Source: Variovorax sp. OV700 (lineage in GTDB: Bacteria > Pseudomonadota > Gammaproteobacteria > Burkholderiales > Burkholderiaceae_C). Taken from it: a DNA stretch of 64,000 bases. The first letter of the stretch is position 1. Every line of letters starts with the position of its first letter. The position numbers were made by a program, and so were the translations under genes. The notes below the pieces were generated by a model. That model was not told where the DNA came from and searched no databases. It worked only from the letters and a program-made list of their open reading frames with translations. The stretch covers positions 1 through 64,000 of the forward strand of contig NZ_FNDR01000017.1 in the NCBI RefSeq assembly GCF_900099805.1, given 5' to 3'. Shown here one piece after another: positions 52,562-60,949 of the stretch.

Positions 52562-54034
52562 TCAGGCGCGCCGGCCGGGGGCTTCCATGGGCCTGGGCTC
52601 GGGCATGGCGCGCGGCATGCGGATGTGCGCCGCCAGGCCGCGTCCCGGCGTGCTGGTGAGCGCAAAGGTGCCGCCCATCCGCTCGATGTTCTTGGCCACG
52701 ATCGATAGGCCAAGGCCGGCGCCGGCGGCCGATGTGCGCGCCACGTCCCCCCGGAAGAACGGCTTGGTCAATTGCGAGAGCAGGGCCGGATCGACGCCCG
52801 CGCCGTGGTCGCGCACCTTGATCAGCACCGCGTCGTTGTTGGCCTGGGCCTGGATCACCACGTCGGCCACGCCGGTGGAGGGCGTCTTGCCGTAGCGCCG
52901 CGCGTTTTCCACCAGATTGGAGATCACGCGGGTGAGTTCGACCTCGTCGCCCAGCACGCGAAGGTCGGACGGCACGTCGACCCGGATCTTCATTTCTTCG
53001 TAATCCTGCACGGCATAGGTGCAGGCATCGACCACATCGCGCAGCAGCACGGGCTTGGGGTCGACATGGTCGGGCCGTGCGTAGTCGAGGAACTTGTCGA
53101 TGATCGCGTCGAGTTGCGCGATGTCGGCCGCCATGTGGTCGCGCGCGTCCTCGTCAGCCACGCTCATTTCGGTTTCGAGGCGCAGGCGCGCCAGCGGGGT
53201 GCGCAGGTCGTGCGAGATGCCGGCCAGCATGATGGCGCGGTCCTGCTCGATCTTGGCGAGCTGGTCGGCCATGCGGTTGAAGCCGATGTTGACCGCGCGG
53301 ATCTCGTTGGTGCGCGCGCTTTCGTCGAGCCGATGCGCTTCGTACTCGCCTTCGCGCACCTGCATGGTGGCGCGCGACAGCTGCTTCAGCGGCAGGTTGA
53401 TGAGTCGGGTGATCAGCGCCGCGCCGGCCAGGGACAGGGCCATGGCGGTGCTGAGCCAGACCAGCCACGTGCGCCCCCCCACGCGGCTGAAGCGGGTCGG
53501 GTCGAGCAGCAGCCAGTAGGCGTCGCTTTCGATGGTGAAGCCGATCCACAGGCCGGGCTCGTCGTTGACTCGGCTGGCCACGGTGGTGCCTTCGCCGAGC
53601 TGGTCGATCAGCTCCTCGGTCACGCGCTGGTCGAGCGCGCCGCTGGTGTAGGGCTGGAAGCGGTCGTTGGGTTCGCGCGGCAGGATGCGGACGCCTTCCT
53701 GGTCGGCCAGCGTCTTGATCAGCGACACCCGCGTGATCGCGTCCGAATACACCAGCGCGGCGCGCGTGAGGTTTACGAGCGAGGCGATCTGGTGCGCCGT
53801 CTGGATGGCGCGAGGCTCGTACTCGAGCGACCGAAATGTCTGAAGCCACGCGACCGTGCAGCCGACCAGCAACAGCGCGAGCAGGAAAAATGTGCGCCAG
53901 AAAAGGCTGAAGCCGAGCTTGAGGCCCGGTCGCCGGTCACGCTGGCCGGCGCCCTCCAGAGGGCTCGGCATCGTGACCTGGGCGCCGTCCTCCTGGGCTT
54001 GGCTGGGTCTGGCTGAATTCAGGCCGATGGCCAC
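52562..54034 (-). CDS. envZ: EnvZ-like sensor histidine kinase
   Basis: This 490-residue membrane kinase has two transmembrane segments (about 45-65 and 190-212) flanking a periplasmic sensor domain. A HAMP domain (about 213-265) leads to a dimerisation domain with the phospho-acceptor His in 'LAGISHDLRTPLARLRLE' near residue 290. N, G1 and G2 boxes ('NLVENARRYG', 'RDHGAGVD', 'GAGLGLSIV') complete the ATPase domain. The start at 54034 has GAGG upstream and follows ompR by 12 bp. The signal is unknown; osmotic or envelope stress is inferred from family. Confidence 0.92.
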   Translation of the reverse strand: MAIGLNSARPSQAQEDGAQVTMPSPLEGAGQRDRRPGLKLGFSLFWRTFFLLALLLVGCTVAWLQTFRSLEYEPRAIQTAHQIASLVNLTRAALVYSDAITRVSLIKTLADQEGVRILPREPNDRFQPYTSGALDQRVTEELIDQLGEGTTVASRVNDEPGLWIGFTIESDAYWLLLDPTRFSRVGGRTWLVWLSTAMALSLAGAALITRLINLPLKQLSRATMQVREGEYEAHRLDESARTNEIRAVNIGFNRMADQLAKIEQDRAIMLAGISHDLRTPLARLRLETEMSVADEDARDHMAADIAQLDAIIDKFLDYARPDHVDPKPVLLRDVVDACTYAVQDYEEMKIRVDVPSDLRVLGDEVELTRVISNLVENARRYGKTPSTGVADVVIQAQANNDAVLIKVRDHGAGVDPALLSQLTKPFFRGDVARTSAAGAGLGLSIVAKNIERMGGTFALTSTPGRGLAAHIRMPRAMPEPRPMEAPGRRA

Positions 54035-54046
54035 CTCGGGATATCG

Positions 54047-54778
54047 TCAGGCCGTGCCGTCCGGCACGAAGACATAGCCCACGCCCCACACCGTCTGGAT
54101 GTAGCGGGGCGCGGCGGCGTCGGCCTCGACCAGCTTGCGCAGGCGCGAGATCTGCACGTCGAGGCTGCGGTCGAAGGGCTCGAATTCGCGGCCGCGTGCC
54201 AGCTGGGCGAGTTTTTCGCGCGAAAGCGGCTGGCGCGGGTGACGCACCAGCGCTTTCAGCATCGCGAATTCGCCGGTGGTCAGGGAGAGCTCTTCGCCGT
54301 CCTTCTTGAGCGTGCGCGACCCGAGGTCGAAGGCGAACGGACCGAAAGTGACGGTTTCGTTCTCGGTGGAAGGCGCACCGGGCGCCTCGAGCGGCGGACG
54401 GCGGCGCAGCACTGCGTGCACGCGCGCCAGCAGTTCGCGGGGGTTGAAGGGCTTGCCAAGGTAGTCGTCGGCGCCGACTTCGAGGCCGACGATGCGGTCG
54501 ACGTCTTCACCCTTGGCGGTGAGCATGATGATCGGCGTGCGGTCGTTGGCGGCGCGCAGGCGGCGGCAGACCGAGAGGCCGTCCTCGCCGGGCATCATCA
54601 GGTCGAGCACGATCAAATCGACCGTGTCGCGCAACAGGATGCGGTTGAGCGCCTTGCCGTCCTCGGCCACGATCACTTCGAAACCTTCCTGGGTCAGGTA
54701 GCGGCGAAGCAGGTCGCGGATGCGGGCGTCGTCGTCGACGATCACGATCTTGTCAGTGCGAGCGGGAACTTGAGTCAT
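54047..54778 (-). CDS. ompR: OmpR-family response regulator
   Basis: This 243-residue regulator has a receiver domain (about 8-125). Its phosphorylation Asp lies in 'VDLIVLDLMMPGEDG' near residue 58; 'IIMLTAKGEDVDRI' carries the conserved Thr and 'YLGKPFNPRELLAR' the Lys. A winged-helix DNA-binding domain follows (about 145-240). The sequence 'GREFEPFDRSLDVQISRLRKLVE' is characteristic of the OmpR subgroup rather than PhoB. It is first of a two-gene operon with the kinase. Confidence 0.93.
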   Translation of the reverse strand: MTQVPARTDKIVIVDDDARIRDLLRRYLTQEGFEVIVAEDGKALNRILLRDTVDLIVLDLMMPGEDGLSVCRRLRAANDRTPIIMLTAKGEDVDRIVGLEVGADDYLGKPFNPRELLARVHAVLRRRPPLEAPGAPSTENETVTFGPFAFDLGSRTLKKDGEELSLTTGEFAMLKALVRHPRQPLSREKLAQLARGREFEPFDRSLDVQISRLRKLVEADAAAPRYIQTVWGVGYVFVPDGTA

Positions 54779-54793
54779 TTCTACAACGTTGAA

Positions 54794-54871
54794 TTTGTAA
54801 CAGCGTCGATTCTGAAGGCGTTAAGCCGTCGCTGAGCCAGTTTTACTTATTGTTTGACACTAAGTTACAAA
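54794..54871. promoter_or_regulatory. Inverted TTTGTAAC / GTTACAAA pair in the ompR upstream region
   Basis: TTTGTAAC (54794-54801) and its exact complement GTTACAAA (54864-54871) flank a 62-bp AT-richer segment between ompR and the divergent secreted-protein gene. The second copy also sits in a local dyad (AAGTT-ACAA-AACTT). GTTACA-like half-sites are bound by enterobacterial OmpR, so autoregulation is possible. A TTGACA hexamer at 54855-54860 could be a -35 for the rightward gene. Confidence 0.35.
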
Positions 54872-54950
54872 ACTTGCGGTCGCTAGCTGTCTAGCCATCC
54901 GCCCTTTGTCCAGCGGTGGCAAAGTCCACTTGTCTTATGACTTCTGCTCA

Positions 54951-55310
54951 ATGAGAACCCTCCTTTCCGCGTTGCCGATCCTCGTTGCCTGCAGCTGCGG
55001 CTCCACCTGGGCCACGGCTGGCGAATTCCTCAAGGTCGGGGATTCGCGCCGCAACGAAGTGCGCGAGGCGGTGGCGGCTCACCGCGCGGCGCAGCGCGCC
55101 GAGATCCGGCGGGAGGAGGCGGCGGCCGGCAGGCGCCTGACGGCCGCCGAACTCTTCGAATTGCGGCAGCAGGTGCGCGGCCAGTGGACGCCGCCCGGCA
55201 CACCCCCCAGGGCCATGAATTCGGCAGAATCGCAGCCGGCCGAGCGAATCGCACCGCCGCCGATGTCGGCAGCGCGCGCGTTGACCTTGCCCCGCAGCCA
55301 GCGCCGCTAA
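54951..55310 (+). CDS. Small exported protein of unknown function
   Basis: This 119-residue precursor has a signal peptide (about residues 1-23, ending near 'TWATA') and a charged, helical mature part ('NEVREAVAAHRAAQRAEIRREEA'). The tail is Pro/Arg-rich. No family is recognised. It is divergent from ompR, which could make it a target of that system, and 57 bp before a SIMPL-domain gene on the same strand. Confidence 0.65.
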   Translation: MRTLLSALPILVACSCGSTWATAGEFLKVGDSRRNEVREAVAAHRAAQRAEIRREEAAAGRRLTAAELFELRQQVRGQWTPPGTPPRAMNSAESQPAERIAPPPMSAARALTLPRSQRR

Positions 55311-55367
55311 GGCGGCGCGGCGCGCGTTTCTGCGTTCCTCGAATACCAATCCAGGGGGTAACTCGTC

Positions 55368-56078
55368 TTGAAGAAAATCAGTTGGATCGCGGCCGGCGCC
55401 GCGTTGGCCGCGGCAGTGGCCGCAGGCAGTGCCACGGCCCAGAACATGGCCCCGCCGCCGCAGAACGTGCTGCAACTCACCGCCTCCGGCACGGTCGAAG
55501 TGCAGCAGGACCTGCTGAGCATGACGCTCACCACCACGCGCGACGCCACCGACGCCGCCACGGTTCAATCGCAGCTCAAGGCCGCGGTCGATGCCGCGCT
55601 GGCCGAAGCCAGGAAGAACGCCCAGCCTGGCCAGCTCGACGTGCGCACCGGCAACTTCAGCCTGTCGCCGCGCTACACCCGCGAAGGAAAGATCAACGGC
55701 TGGCAGGGCTCCGCCGAAATGGTGCTCGAGGGCCGCGACTTCCCGCGCATCACGCAGACCGCGGGCCGCATCACCACGCTCAACGTCGGCAACGTCGGCT
55801 TTGCACTGAGCCGCGAGCAGCGCGCCAAAAGCGAGACCGAGGCCCAGACCATCGCAATTGAAAACTTCAAGCAGAAGGCGACCGAGCTGGCCAAGGGCTT
55901 CGGCTTTGCGGGCTACACGCTGCGCGAGGTCGCGGTGAACGCGAACGACAGCGGCCCGATTCGGCCGCGCGCCATGGCGGCTTCGGCCAAATCCTTTTCC
56001 CCCGACGCGCCGGTGCCGGTGGAAGCCGGAAAGACCAGCGTGGTGGTGAACGTGTCGGGGTCGGTGCAGCTCAAGTAG
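55368..56078 (+). CDS. SIMPL-domain (DUF541) periplasmic protein
   Basis: This 236-residue exported protein has a signal peptide ending 'GSATAQ' (about 25). The SIMPL/DUF541 domain covers most of the rest: 'LTASGTVEVQQDLLSMTLTT' near 37-56, 'TGNFSLSPRYTREGKINGW' near 93, 'YTLREVAVN' near 182. Homologues (such as E. coli YggE) reduce oxidative stress by an unknown mechanism. The start is a TTG, with AGGGGG about 10 nt upstream; no ATG gives a complete signal peptide. Confidence 0.88.
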   Translation: MKKISWIAAGAALAAAVAAGSATAQNMAPPPQNVLQLTASGTVEVQQDLLSMTLTTTRDATDAATVQSQLKAAVDAALAEARKNAQPGQLDVRTGNFSLSPRYTREGKINGWQGSAEMVLEGRDFPRITQTAGRITTLNVGNVGFALSREQRAKSETEAQTIAIENFKQKATELAKGFGFAGYTLREVAVNANDSGPIRPRAMAASAKSFSPDAPVPVEAGKTSVVVNVSGSVQLK

Positions 56079-56124
56079 AAGAGGGCGGGCAGACGGGGGA
56101 GGGGCGCGGGCCGCTCCCCTGCGA

Positions 56125-56895
56125 TTACTGTGCGGTCCAGCCGCCGTCCATTTGCCAGGCCACGCCGCGGACCTGGTCGGCCGCCGGCGAGCACAGGAAC
56201 ACCGCCAGCCCGCCGAGCTGCTCGACCGTGGTGAACTGCAACGAAGGCTGCTTCTCTCCGAGCAGTTCGTTTTGCGCCTGCGTGGCCGAGATGCCTTCGC
56301 GTGCCGCGCGGTCGTCGATCTGCTTTTGCACCAGCTGGGTCAGTACCCAACCCGGGCAGATCGCATTGCTGGTGATGCCGGTGGTTGCGGTTTCGAGCGC
56401 TACCGACTTGGTGAAGCCGACGATGCCGTGCTTGGCCGCCACGTAGGCGGACTTCTGCGCCGAAGCGACCAGTCCGTGAGCCGACGCCACATTGATGATG
56501 CGTCCCCAATTGGCTTCGCGCATCGCCGGAATTGCGAGCCGCGTCGTGTGGAACGCGCTCGTGAGGTTGATTGCGATGATGGCGTCCCAGCGCTCTGGCG
56601 GAAAGTCCTCGACCTTTGCCACGTGCTGGATGCCGGCATTGTTGACGAGGATGTCGACGCGGCCGAACCTGGACGCGGCGAACTTCATCATGTCCTCGAT
56701 CTGGTCGGGTTTGCTCATGTCGGCGCCGTGGTATTCGGCACGCACGCCGAGCGCTTCGATGCGGGCCTTGGGCGTCTCGGCATCGCCGAAACCATTGAGC
56801 ACGATGTGCGCGCCTTGTTGTGCAAGTGCCTCGGCAATGGCAAGGCCAATGCCGCTGGTGGACCCCGTGACAAGCGCGGTTTTGCCTTTGAGCAT
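56125..56895 (-). CDS. bdhA: 3-Hydroxybutyrate dehydrogenase
   Basis: It oxidises D-3-hydroxybutyrate, the monomer released from polyhydroxybutyrate, to acetoacetate with NAD. The 256-residue SDR has the cofactor motif 'TGSTSGIGLAIA' (about 11-22), NNAG near 88, catalytic Ser in 'INVASAHG' and Tyr-x-x-x-Lys 'YVAAK' near 153. The insertion 'GISATQAQNELLGEKQPS' is characteristic of this enzyme. The start ATG at 56895 has GGAG 10 nt upstream; the TTG at 56904 lies too close to it. Divergent from a hydrolase, 67 bp away. Confidence 0.93.
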   Translation of the reverse strand: MLKGKTALVTGSTSGIGLAIAEALAQQGAHIVLNGFGDAETPKARIEALGVRAEYHGADMSKPDQIEDMMKFAASRFGRVDILVNNAGIQHVAKVEDFPPERWDAIIAINLTSAFHTTRLAIPAMREANWGRIINVASAHGLVASAQKSAYVAAKHGIVGFTKSVALETATTGITSNAICPGWVLTQLVQKQIDDRAAREGISATQAQNELLGEKQPSLQFTTVEQLGGLAVFLCSPAADQVRGVAWQMDGGWTAQ

Positions 56896-56962
56896 GAAGT
56901 TCAATCTCCGGATGAATTAGGATGCGACGAGACATTATCCGCACCAGGACGACTTCGTTTTC

Positions 56963-57922
56963 ATGACAGAACCGACGCTTCATTACGTGGCGTGCGATGA
57001 CCCCCAAGGCGGGCATCGCATGGCCTATTGGCAATGGGGCAGCGCGCGCAGTGCGCGTGTAGTGATGTGCGTGCACGGCCTGACTCGCCAGGGGCGCGAT
57101 TTCGACGTGCTGGCCCAGGCCATCGTGGGGCGTGCCGGCGGCGACGTGCGCGTGGTCTGCCCTGACGTCGCGGGGCGCGGTCAAAGCGACTGGCTGCGCG
57201 ATCCGGCGCTCTACCAGGTGCCGGTCTATGCGGCCGACATGGTGGCGCTCCTGGCGCAGCTGCATCACGAACAGCCGATCGAGATGCTCGACTATCTGGG
57301 TACCAGCATGGGCGGACTCATCGGTTTCGTGCTGGCCGGCCACAAGCAATTGCCGCTGCCCCACCCGATACGCCGTTTCATCGTGAACGACGTCGGCCCG
57401 ACGATCGAGGCTGTGGCCATCCAGCGCATTGGCGGCTACGTGGGGCAGGGCGGCCGCTATGCGGGCCTTCAGGAAGCAGCCGACGCCATGTGGGCGATCT
57501 CGACCAGCTTCGGCCCCCATACGCCTGAGCAATGGCTTTCGCTGTCGGAGCACATGGTGGTGCCGGCGCCGCGGCGCACGGCCGACGGTGCGCGCAAAGT
57601 CGAACCCGACGAGACCGGCGGCGGCGAAGCCGGTCCCTGCTTGCTTCACTACGACCCGGCCATTGGCGTTTCGCTGCGTGCCATCACGCCCGAGGCCGCG
57701 GCCCAGGGCGGCGCGGTGATGTGGAGCCTGTACGACGCCATCGAGGCGCAAACCCTGGTGACGCGTGGCGCCCAGTCGGATCTCTTGTCGCGCGAAACCG
57801 CGCTGGCCATGACGCAGCGCGGGCCTCGCGCGGCGCTGATCGAATTCGAAGGCGTGGGCCATGCGCCCACCTTCGTCGACCCTGCGCAAGTCCTGGCTGT
57901 CACATCCTTCCTGTTCGATTGA
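56963..57922 (+). CDS. Alpha/beta hydrolase, possible 3-hydroxybutyrate-oligomer hydrolase
   Basis: This 319-residue alpha/beta-hydrolase has an oxyanion segment 'CVHGLTRQGRDFD' near 36, nucleophile elbow 'GTSMGG' (Ser near 115), and His in 'EGVGHAPTF' near 302. It is intracellular (no signal peptide). A 67-bp divergent promoter is shared with bdhA, which makes a role in supplying 3-hydroxybutyrate from oligomers attractive, though this is inferred from position only. It ends 7 bp before relA, so the two are probably co-transcribed. Confidence 0.85.
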   Translation: MTEPTLHYVACDDPQGGHRMAYWQWGSARSARVVMCVHGLTRQGRDFDVLAQAIVGRAGGDVRVVCPDVAGRGQSDWLRDPALYQVPVYAADMVALLAQLHHEQPIEMLDYLGTSMGGLIGFVLAGHKQLPLPHPIRRFIVNDVGPTIEAVAIQRIGGYVGQGGRYAGLQEAADAMWAISTSFGPHTPEQWLSLSEHMVVPAPRRTADGARKVEPDETGGGEAGPCLLHYDPAIGVSLRAITPEAAAQGGAVMWSLYDAIEAQTLVTRGAQSDLLSRETALAMTQRGPRAALIEFEGVGHAPTFVDPAQVLAVTSFLFD

Positions 57923-57929
57923 GGGCAGC

Positions 57930-60173
57930 GTGAAGCGCGATTCTTCGAGCCTTCAAACGGCACACTCTCCCGATTCGGCAGTGGCGGACTATCCGCTGTC
58001 CGCCGCCACGGCTGATCGCAGTCCGGTGATGGAGAACATGCTCGCCCGTGCGCGCGCATTTGCCGAGCCGTTGATTGCCGACGAGAAGCTCGACACCGGC
58101 GAGAACACGCTGGCGCACGCCGATGCCGTGGCGACCATCGTCGCGAAGATGGGCGGCTCCGAGGCCATGCAGGCCGCGAGCTATCTGGTCTATGCCTGCC
58201 AGCACCTGAACCGTCCGCAGGAAGTGATTGCCAAGGTGTTCGGCGACAACTTCGCGGCGCTGGCGGTCGAAACCACCAAGCTGGTCCGCGTGCAGGAGCA
58301 GGCCCGCTCGGCTTCGCAGGGGCATCACCTGTCGGAAGGCGCGGGCGCGCAGACCGAAAACGTGCGCAAGATGTTGCTCGCGTTTTCGCGCGACCTGCGC
58401 GTGGTCATGCTGCGCCTGGCGTCGCGGCTGCAGACCTTGCGGCACGCCGCGGCCAGCAAGCAGCCGGCGCCCGAGAGCGTGGCGCGCGAGTCGCTGCAGG
58501 TGTTTGCGCCGCTGGCCAACCGCCTGGGCATCTGGCAGGTGAAGTGGGAGATCGAGGATCTTTCTTTTCGCTTTCTCGAACCTGAAACCTACAAGCTGAT
58601 TGCGCGACTGCTCGACGAGAAGCGGGTCGAGCGCGAAGGCCATGTCGAGCAGCTGCGCTCGCAGCTCGAAAGCGAACTGCAGGCCGAGGGAGTGCACGCC
58701 ACCGTGCAGGGGCGGCCGAAAAACATCTACAGCATCGTCAAGAAGATGCGCGGCAAGTCGCTCGATTTCGCGCAGGTGTTCGACATCCTCGCGCTGCGCG
58801 TGGTGGTGCCCGACGTGAAGGATTGCTACGCGGCGCTGGCCTGGGTGCATTCGCATTTCCTGCCGATCGACGAAGAGTTCGACGACTACATTGCGCGCCC
58901 CAAGCCCAACGGCTACCAGTCGCTGCACACGGTGGTGCGCGAGATGGTCGACGGCAAGCCCGGCAAGCCGATCGAGATCCAGATCCGCACGGAAGAAATG
59001 CACGACCATGCCGAGCACGGCGTGGCGGCGCACTGGGCCTACAAGGAAGCAGGGCACAAGGGCTATGCCGGCGTGTGGGCGAGCGGCGAGTACGACGCCA
59101 AGATTGCCGTGCTGCGGCAGCTCCTGGCGTGGGAGCGCGATCTTTCGGGCGGCTCGCAGGGCCAGGGGCTGTTCGACGACCGCATCTATGTGCTGACGCC
59201 GGACGCGGCGATTGTCGAGCTGCCGCAGGGCGCGACGCCGGTCGACTTTGCCTACACGGTGCACACGACGCTCGGCCACAGGTGCCGCGGTGCGCGCGTC
59301 GATGGCGCGATGGTGCCGCTCAACACGCCACTGTCCAACGGGCAGACGGTGGAGATCATCGCGGCCAAGGAGGGCGGCCCGTCGCGCGACTGGCTCAATG
59401 CCGAGCTGGGCTACCTTGCGAGCCACCGCGCGCGTGCCAAGGTGCGCGCGTGGTTCAACGCGCAGATCACGCACGAGACCGTGGCGCGCGGGCGCGAGGC
59501 CGTCGAGAAGCTGCTGCAGCGCGAAGGCAAGACCTCCACGCGGCTCGAGGACCTGGCTTCGCAGTTGGGCTTCAAGTCGGCGGATCATTTGTTCGAAGTG
59601 GTCGGCAAGGACGAGTTCTCGCTGCGCAATATCGAGGTGCTGCTGCGCCCGCCGGAGCCCGCACCGAATCCTGACGACGGCGTGCAGATCAAGAAGCCGC
59701 GCGCAAGCGAAAAATCCGGCAAGGGCGGCGTGCTGGTGGTGGGCGTGTCATCGCTGATGACGCAGCTCGCCAAGTGCTGCAAGCCGGCACCTCCGGATCC
59801 CATCAGCGGCTTCGTGACCCGGGGTCACGGCGTCAGCGTGCATCGCACCGATTGCAGCAACTTCCGCACGATGGCCGCGCGCGACGGCGAGCGCGTCATC
59901 GACGTCGAATGGGGCGCGGCCAAGAAGGGCGGCGAGGCGCCGGTCTATGCGGTCGACGTGGCCGTGGAAGCGGCGGACCGCCAAGGCCTCCTGCGTGACA
60001 TCTCCGATGTCTTCGCACGCGAGAAGATGAACGTGATCGGCGTGCAGACGCAGTCGGTCAAGGGCACGGCATGGATGACGTTCACTGTAGAGATCACCGA
60101 CGCAGCGCGGTTGACGCAGGTGCTGGGCATCGTGACGGCAGTGGCTGGTGTGCGATCTGCACGTCGGCGCTAA
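57930..60173 (+). CDS. relA: (p)ppGpp synthetase, RelA type with inactive hydrolase domain
   Basis: It makes the stringent-response alarmone when amino acids are scarce. The 747-residue protein has a degenerate HD domain (about 50-200) in which the metal-binding His-Asp motif is absent ('YLVYACQHLNRPQE'). The synthetase domain has the RelA-type 'EFDD' charge motif (about 315-318, before 'YIARPKPNGYQSLH'). TGS (about 415-475), a zinc-finger-like Cys pair ('AKCCKP') and a C-terminal ACT domain (about 670-745) follow. The start is a GTG with GAGGG 4 nt upstream. A SpoT hydrolase must exist elsewhere. Confidence 0.93.
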   Translation: MKRDSSSLQTAHSPDSAVADYPLSAATADRSPVMENMLARARAFAEPLIADEKLDTGENTLAHADAVATIVAKMGGSEAMQAASYLVYACQHLNRPQEVIAKVFGDNFAALAVETTKLVRVQEQARSASQGHHLSEGAGAQTENVRKMLLAFSRDLRVVMLRLASRLQTLRHAAASKQPAPESVARESLQVFAPLANRLGIWQVKWEIEDLSFRFLEPETYKLIARLLDEKRVEREGHVEQLRSQLESELQAEGVHATVQGRPKNIYSIVKKMRGKSLDFAQVFDILALRVVVPDVKDCYAALAWVHSHFLPIDEEFDDYIARPKPNGYQSLHTVVREMVDGKPGKPIEIQIRTEEMHDHAEHGVAAHWAYKEAGHKGYAGVWASGEYDAKIAVLRQLLAWERDLSGGSQGQGLFDDRIYVLTPDAAIVELPQGATPVDFAYTVHTTLGHRCRGARVDGAMVPLNTPLSNGQTVEIIAAKEGGPSRDWLNAELGYLASHRARAKVRAWFNAQITHETVARGREAVEKLLQREGKTSTRLEDLASQLGFKSADHLFEVVGKDEFSLRNIEVLLRPPEPAPNPDDGVQIKKPRASEKSGKGGVLVVGVSSLMTQLAKCCKPAPPDPISGFVTRGHGVSVHRTDCSNFRTMAARDGERVIDVEWGAAKKGGEAPVYAVDVAVEAADRQGLLRDISDVFAREKMNVIGVQTQSVKGTAWMTFTVEITDAARLTQVLGIVTAVAGVRSARRR

Positions 60174-60185
60174 AAAGCGCGTTTT
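60167..60185 (+). terminator. Short terminator overlapping the relA stop codon
   Basis: GCGCT-AAAA-AGCGC is followed by GTTTT. The left arm contains the T of the relA TAA stop. With a 5-bp stem it is weak, but its position directly between relA and the tRNA promoter supports it. Confidence 0.45.
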
Positions 60186-60192
60186 CTCCTGC

Positions 60193-60198
60193 TACAAT
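60193..60198 (+). promoter_or_regulatory. -10 box of the tRNA-Val promoter
   Basis: TACAAT lies 23 nt before the mature tRNA 5' end, a suitable distance for a short leader. No good -35 hexamer is visible upstream, where the relA terminator lies. Confidence 0.5.
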
Positions 60199-60221
60199 AG
60201 CTGCTTCTCGGACACATCCTT

Positions 60222-60298
60222 AGGCGCGTAGCTCAGCTGGTTAGAGCACCACCTTGACATGGTGGGGGTCGTTGGTTCGAGTCCAATCGCGCCTACCA
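60222..60298 (+). tRNA. tRNA-Val (anticodon GAC)
   Basis: This is a 77-nt cloverleaf with encoded CCA. Acceptor AGGCGCG pairs with CGCGCCT; the D arm is GCTC...GAGC. The anticodon stem CCACC/GGTGG encloses TTGACAT (anticodon GAC, reading GUC/GUU). The T arm is GTTGG-TTCGAGT-CCAAT. Apart from the acceptor, the sequence closely follows E. coli tRNA-Val2. Confidence 0.97.
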
Positions 60299-60468
60299 AT
60301 TTCTGTTCCAACATCCGGCCAACCACCGGGTCTGTTGAACAGAGCTTTCACCGGGTTCCCCGGTGTCTCAATCGTCCTTGCGGTGAAGCAGACAAAGACC
60401 ATGGCCACATTGTTGTGCTACCTTGGCCGCACTGCAAACCTTTTCCAATTTTCTTGACAAGCGATCTG

Positions 60469-60837
60469 ATGAATACGCGATCAACGCTGGTTGATCGGGC
60501 TCATGCCGCCAAGCGCCTGGCCGCATTGCTCAGGCAAGCCCCCATTGAATTTGCGCGCGCGGTCTATGGCATCAACGACCACGCGGGCGGCCGCACCGAC
60601 ACCATGGCTGCGCGCGAGGTGGCGCGCGCCCAGCGGCAGGGCATGCCCGTGACGCAAGAGCGCGCCGAACAGCGTGCGCGCGCGTATCTTCCGACCTCCG
60701 GACAGGAGCACTGTCCGCGCTGCTGGGTCGTCTACGGCCACAAGAGTCCGTTGCGTTTTCGGGACGCCACGGAAGATCGCCCCGAGACAGCGACCTGCGC
60801 CGCATGCGGCGCCGAGTACGCCACAACGCTGGACTGA
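60469..60837 (+). CDS. Hypothetical protein with a C-terminal zinc-ribbon-like motif
   Basis: This 122-residue protein is basic and helical in its N-terminal two thirds ('AKRLAALLRQAPIEFARAVYG'; 'ERAEQRARAYLP'). It ends in a four-cysteine motif: Cys-Pro-Arg-Cys near residue 82 and Cys-Ala-Ala-Cys near 112. The C-x2-C...C-x2-C spacing suggests a zinc ribbon. No family is recognised. It follows tRNA-Val and precedes phaR on the same strand. Confidence 0.7.
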   Translation: MNTRSTLVDRAHAAKRLAALLRQAPIEFARAVYGINDHAGGRTDTMAAREVARAQRQGMPVTQERAEQRARAYLPTSGQEHCPRCWVVYGHKSPLRFRDATEDRPETATCAACGAEYATTLD

Positions 60838-60949
60838 CGACGCAGATTCGCTGGCCGAGGCATGGTCAGGGTAAACCTTGTCGCGATGCAGCAAAACCGC
60901 TACCTAGAATTGATCGGATGACATGGGCATCCATGTGAAGGAGTCCGCA

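Noticed and set aside
60331..60341. CTGTTGAACAG, a second LexA-like palindrome downstream of tRNA-Val
   Set aside because: The spacer between CTGT and ACAG is 3 nt, not 8, so it does not fit the SOS box.
60348..60366. CACCGG/CCGGTG hairpin downstream of the tRNA as a terminator
   Set aside because: No T-run follows it, so it was not listed as a terminator.
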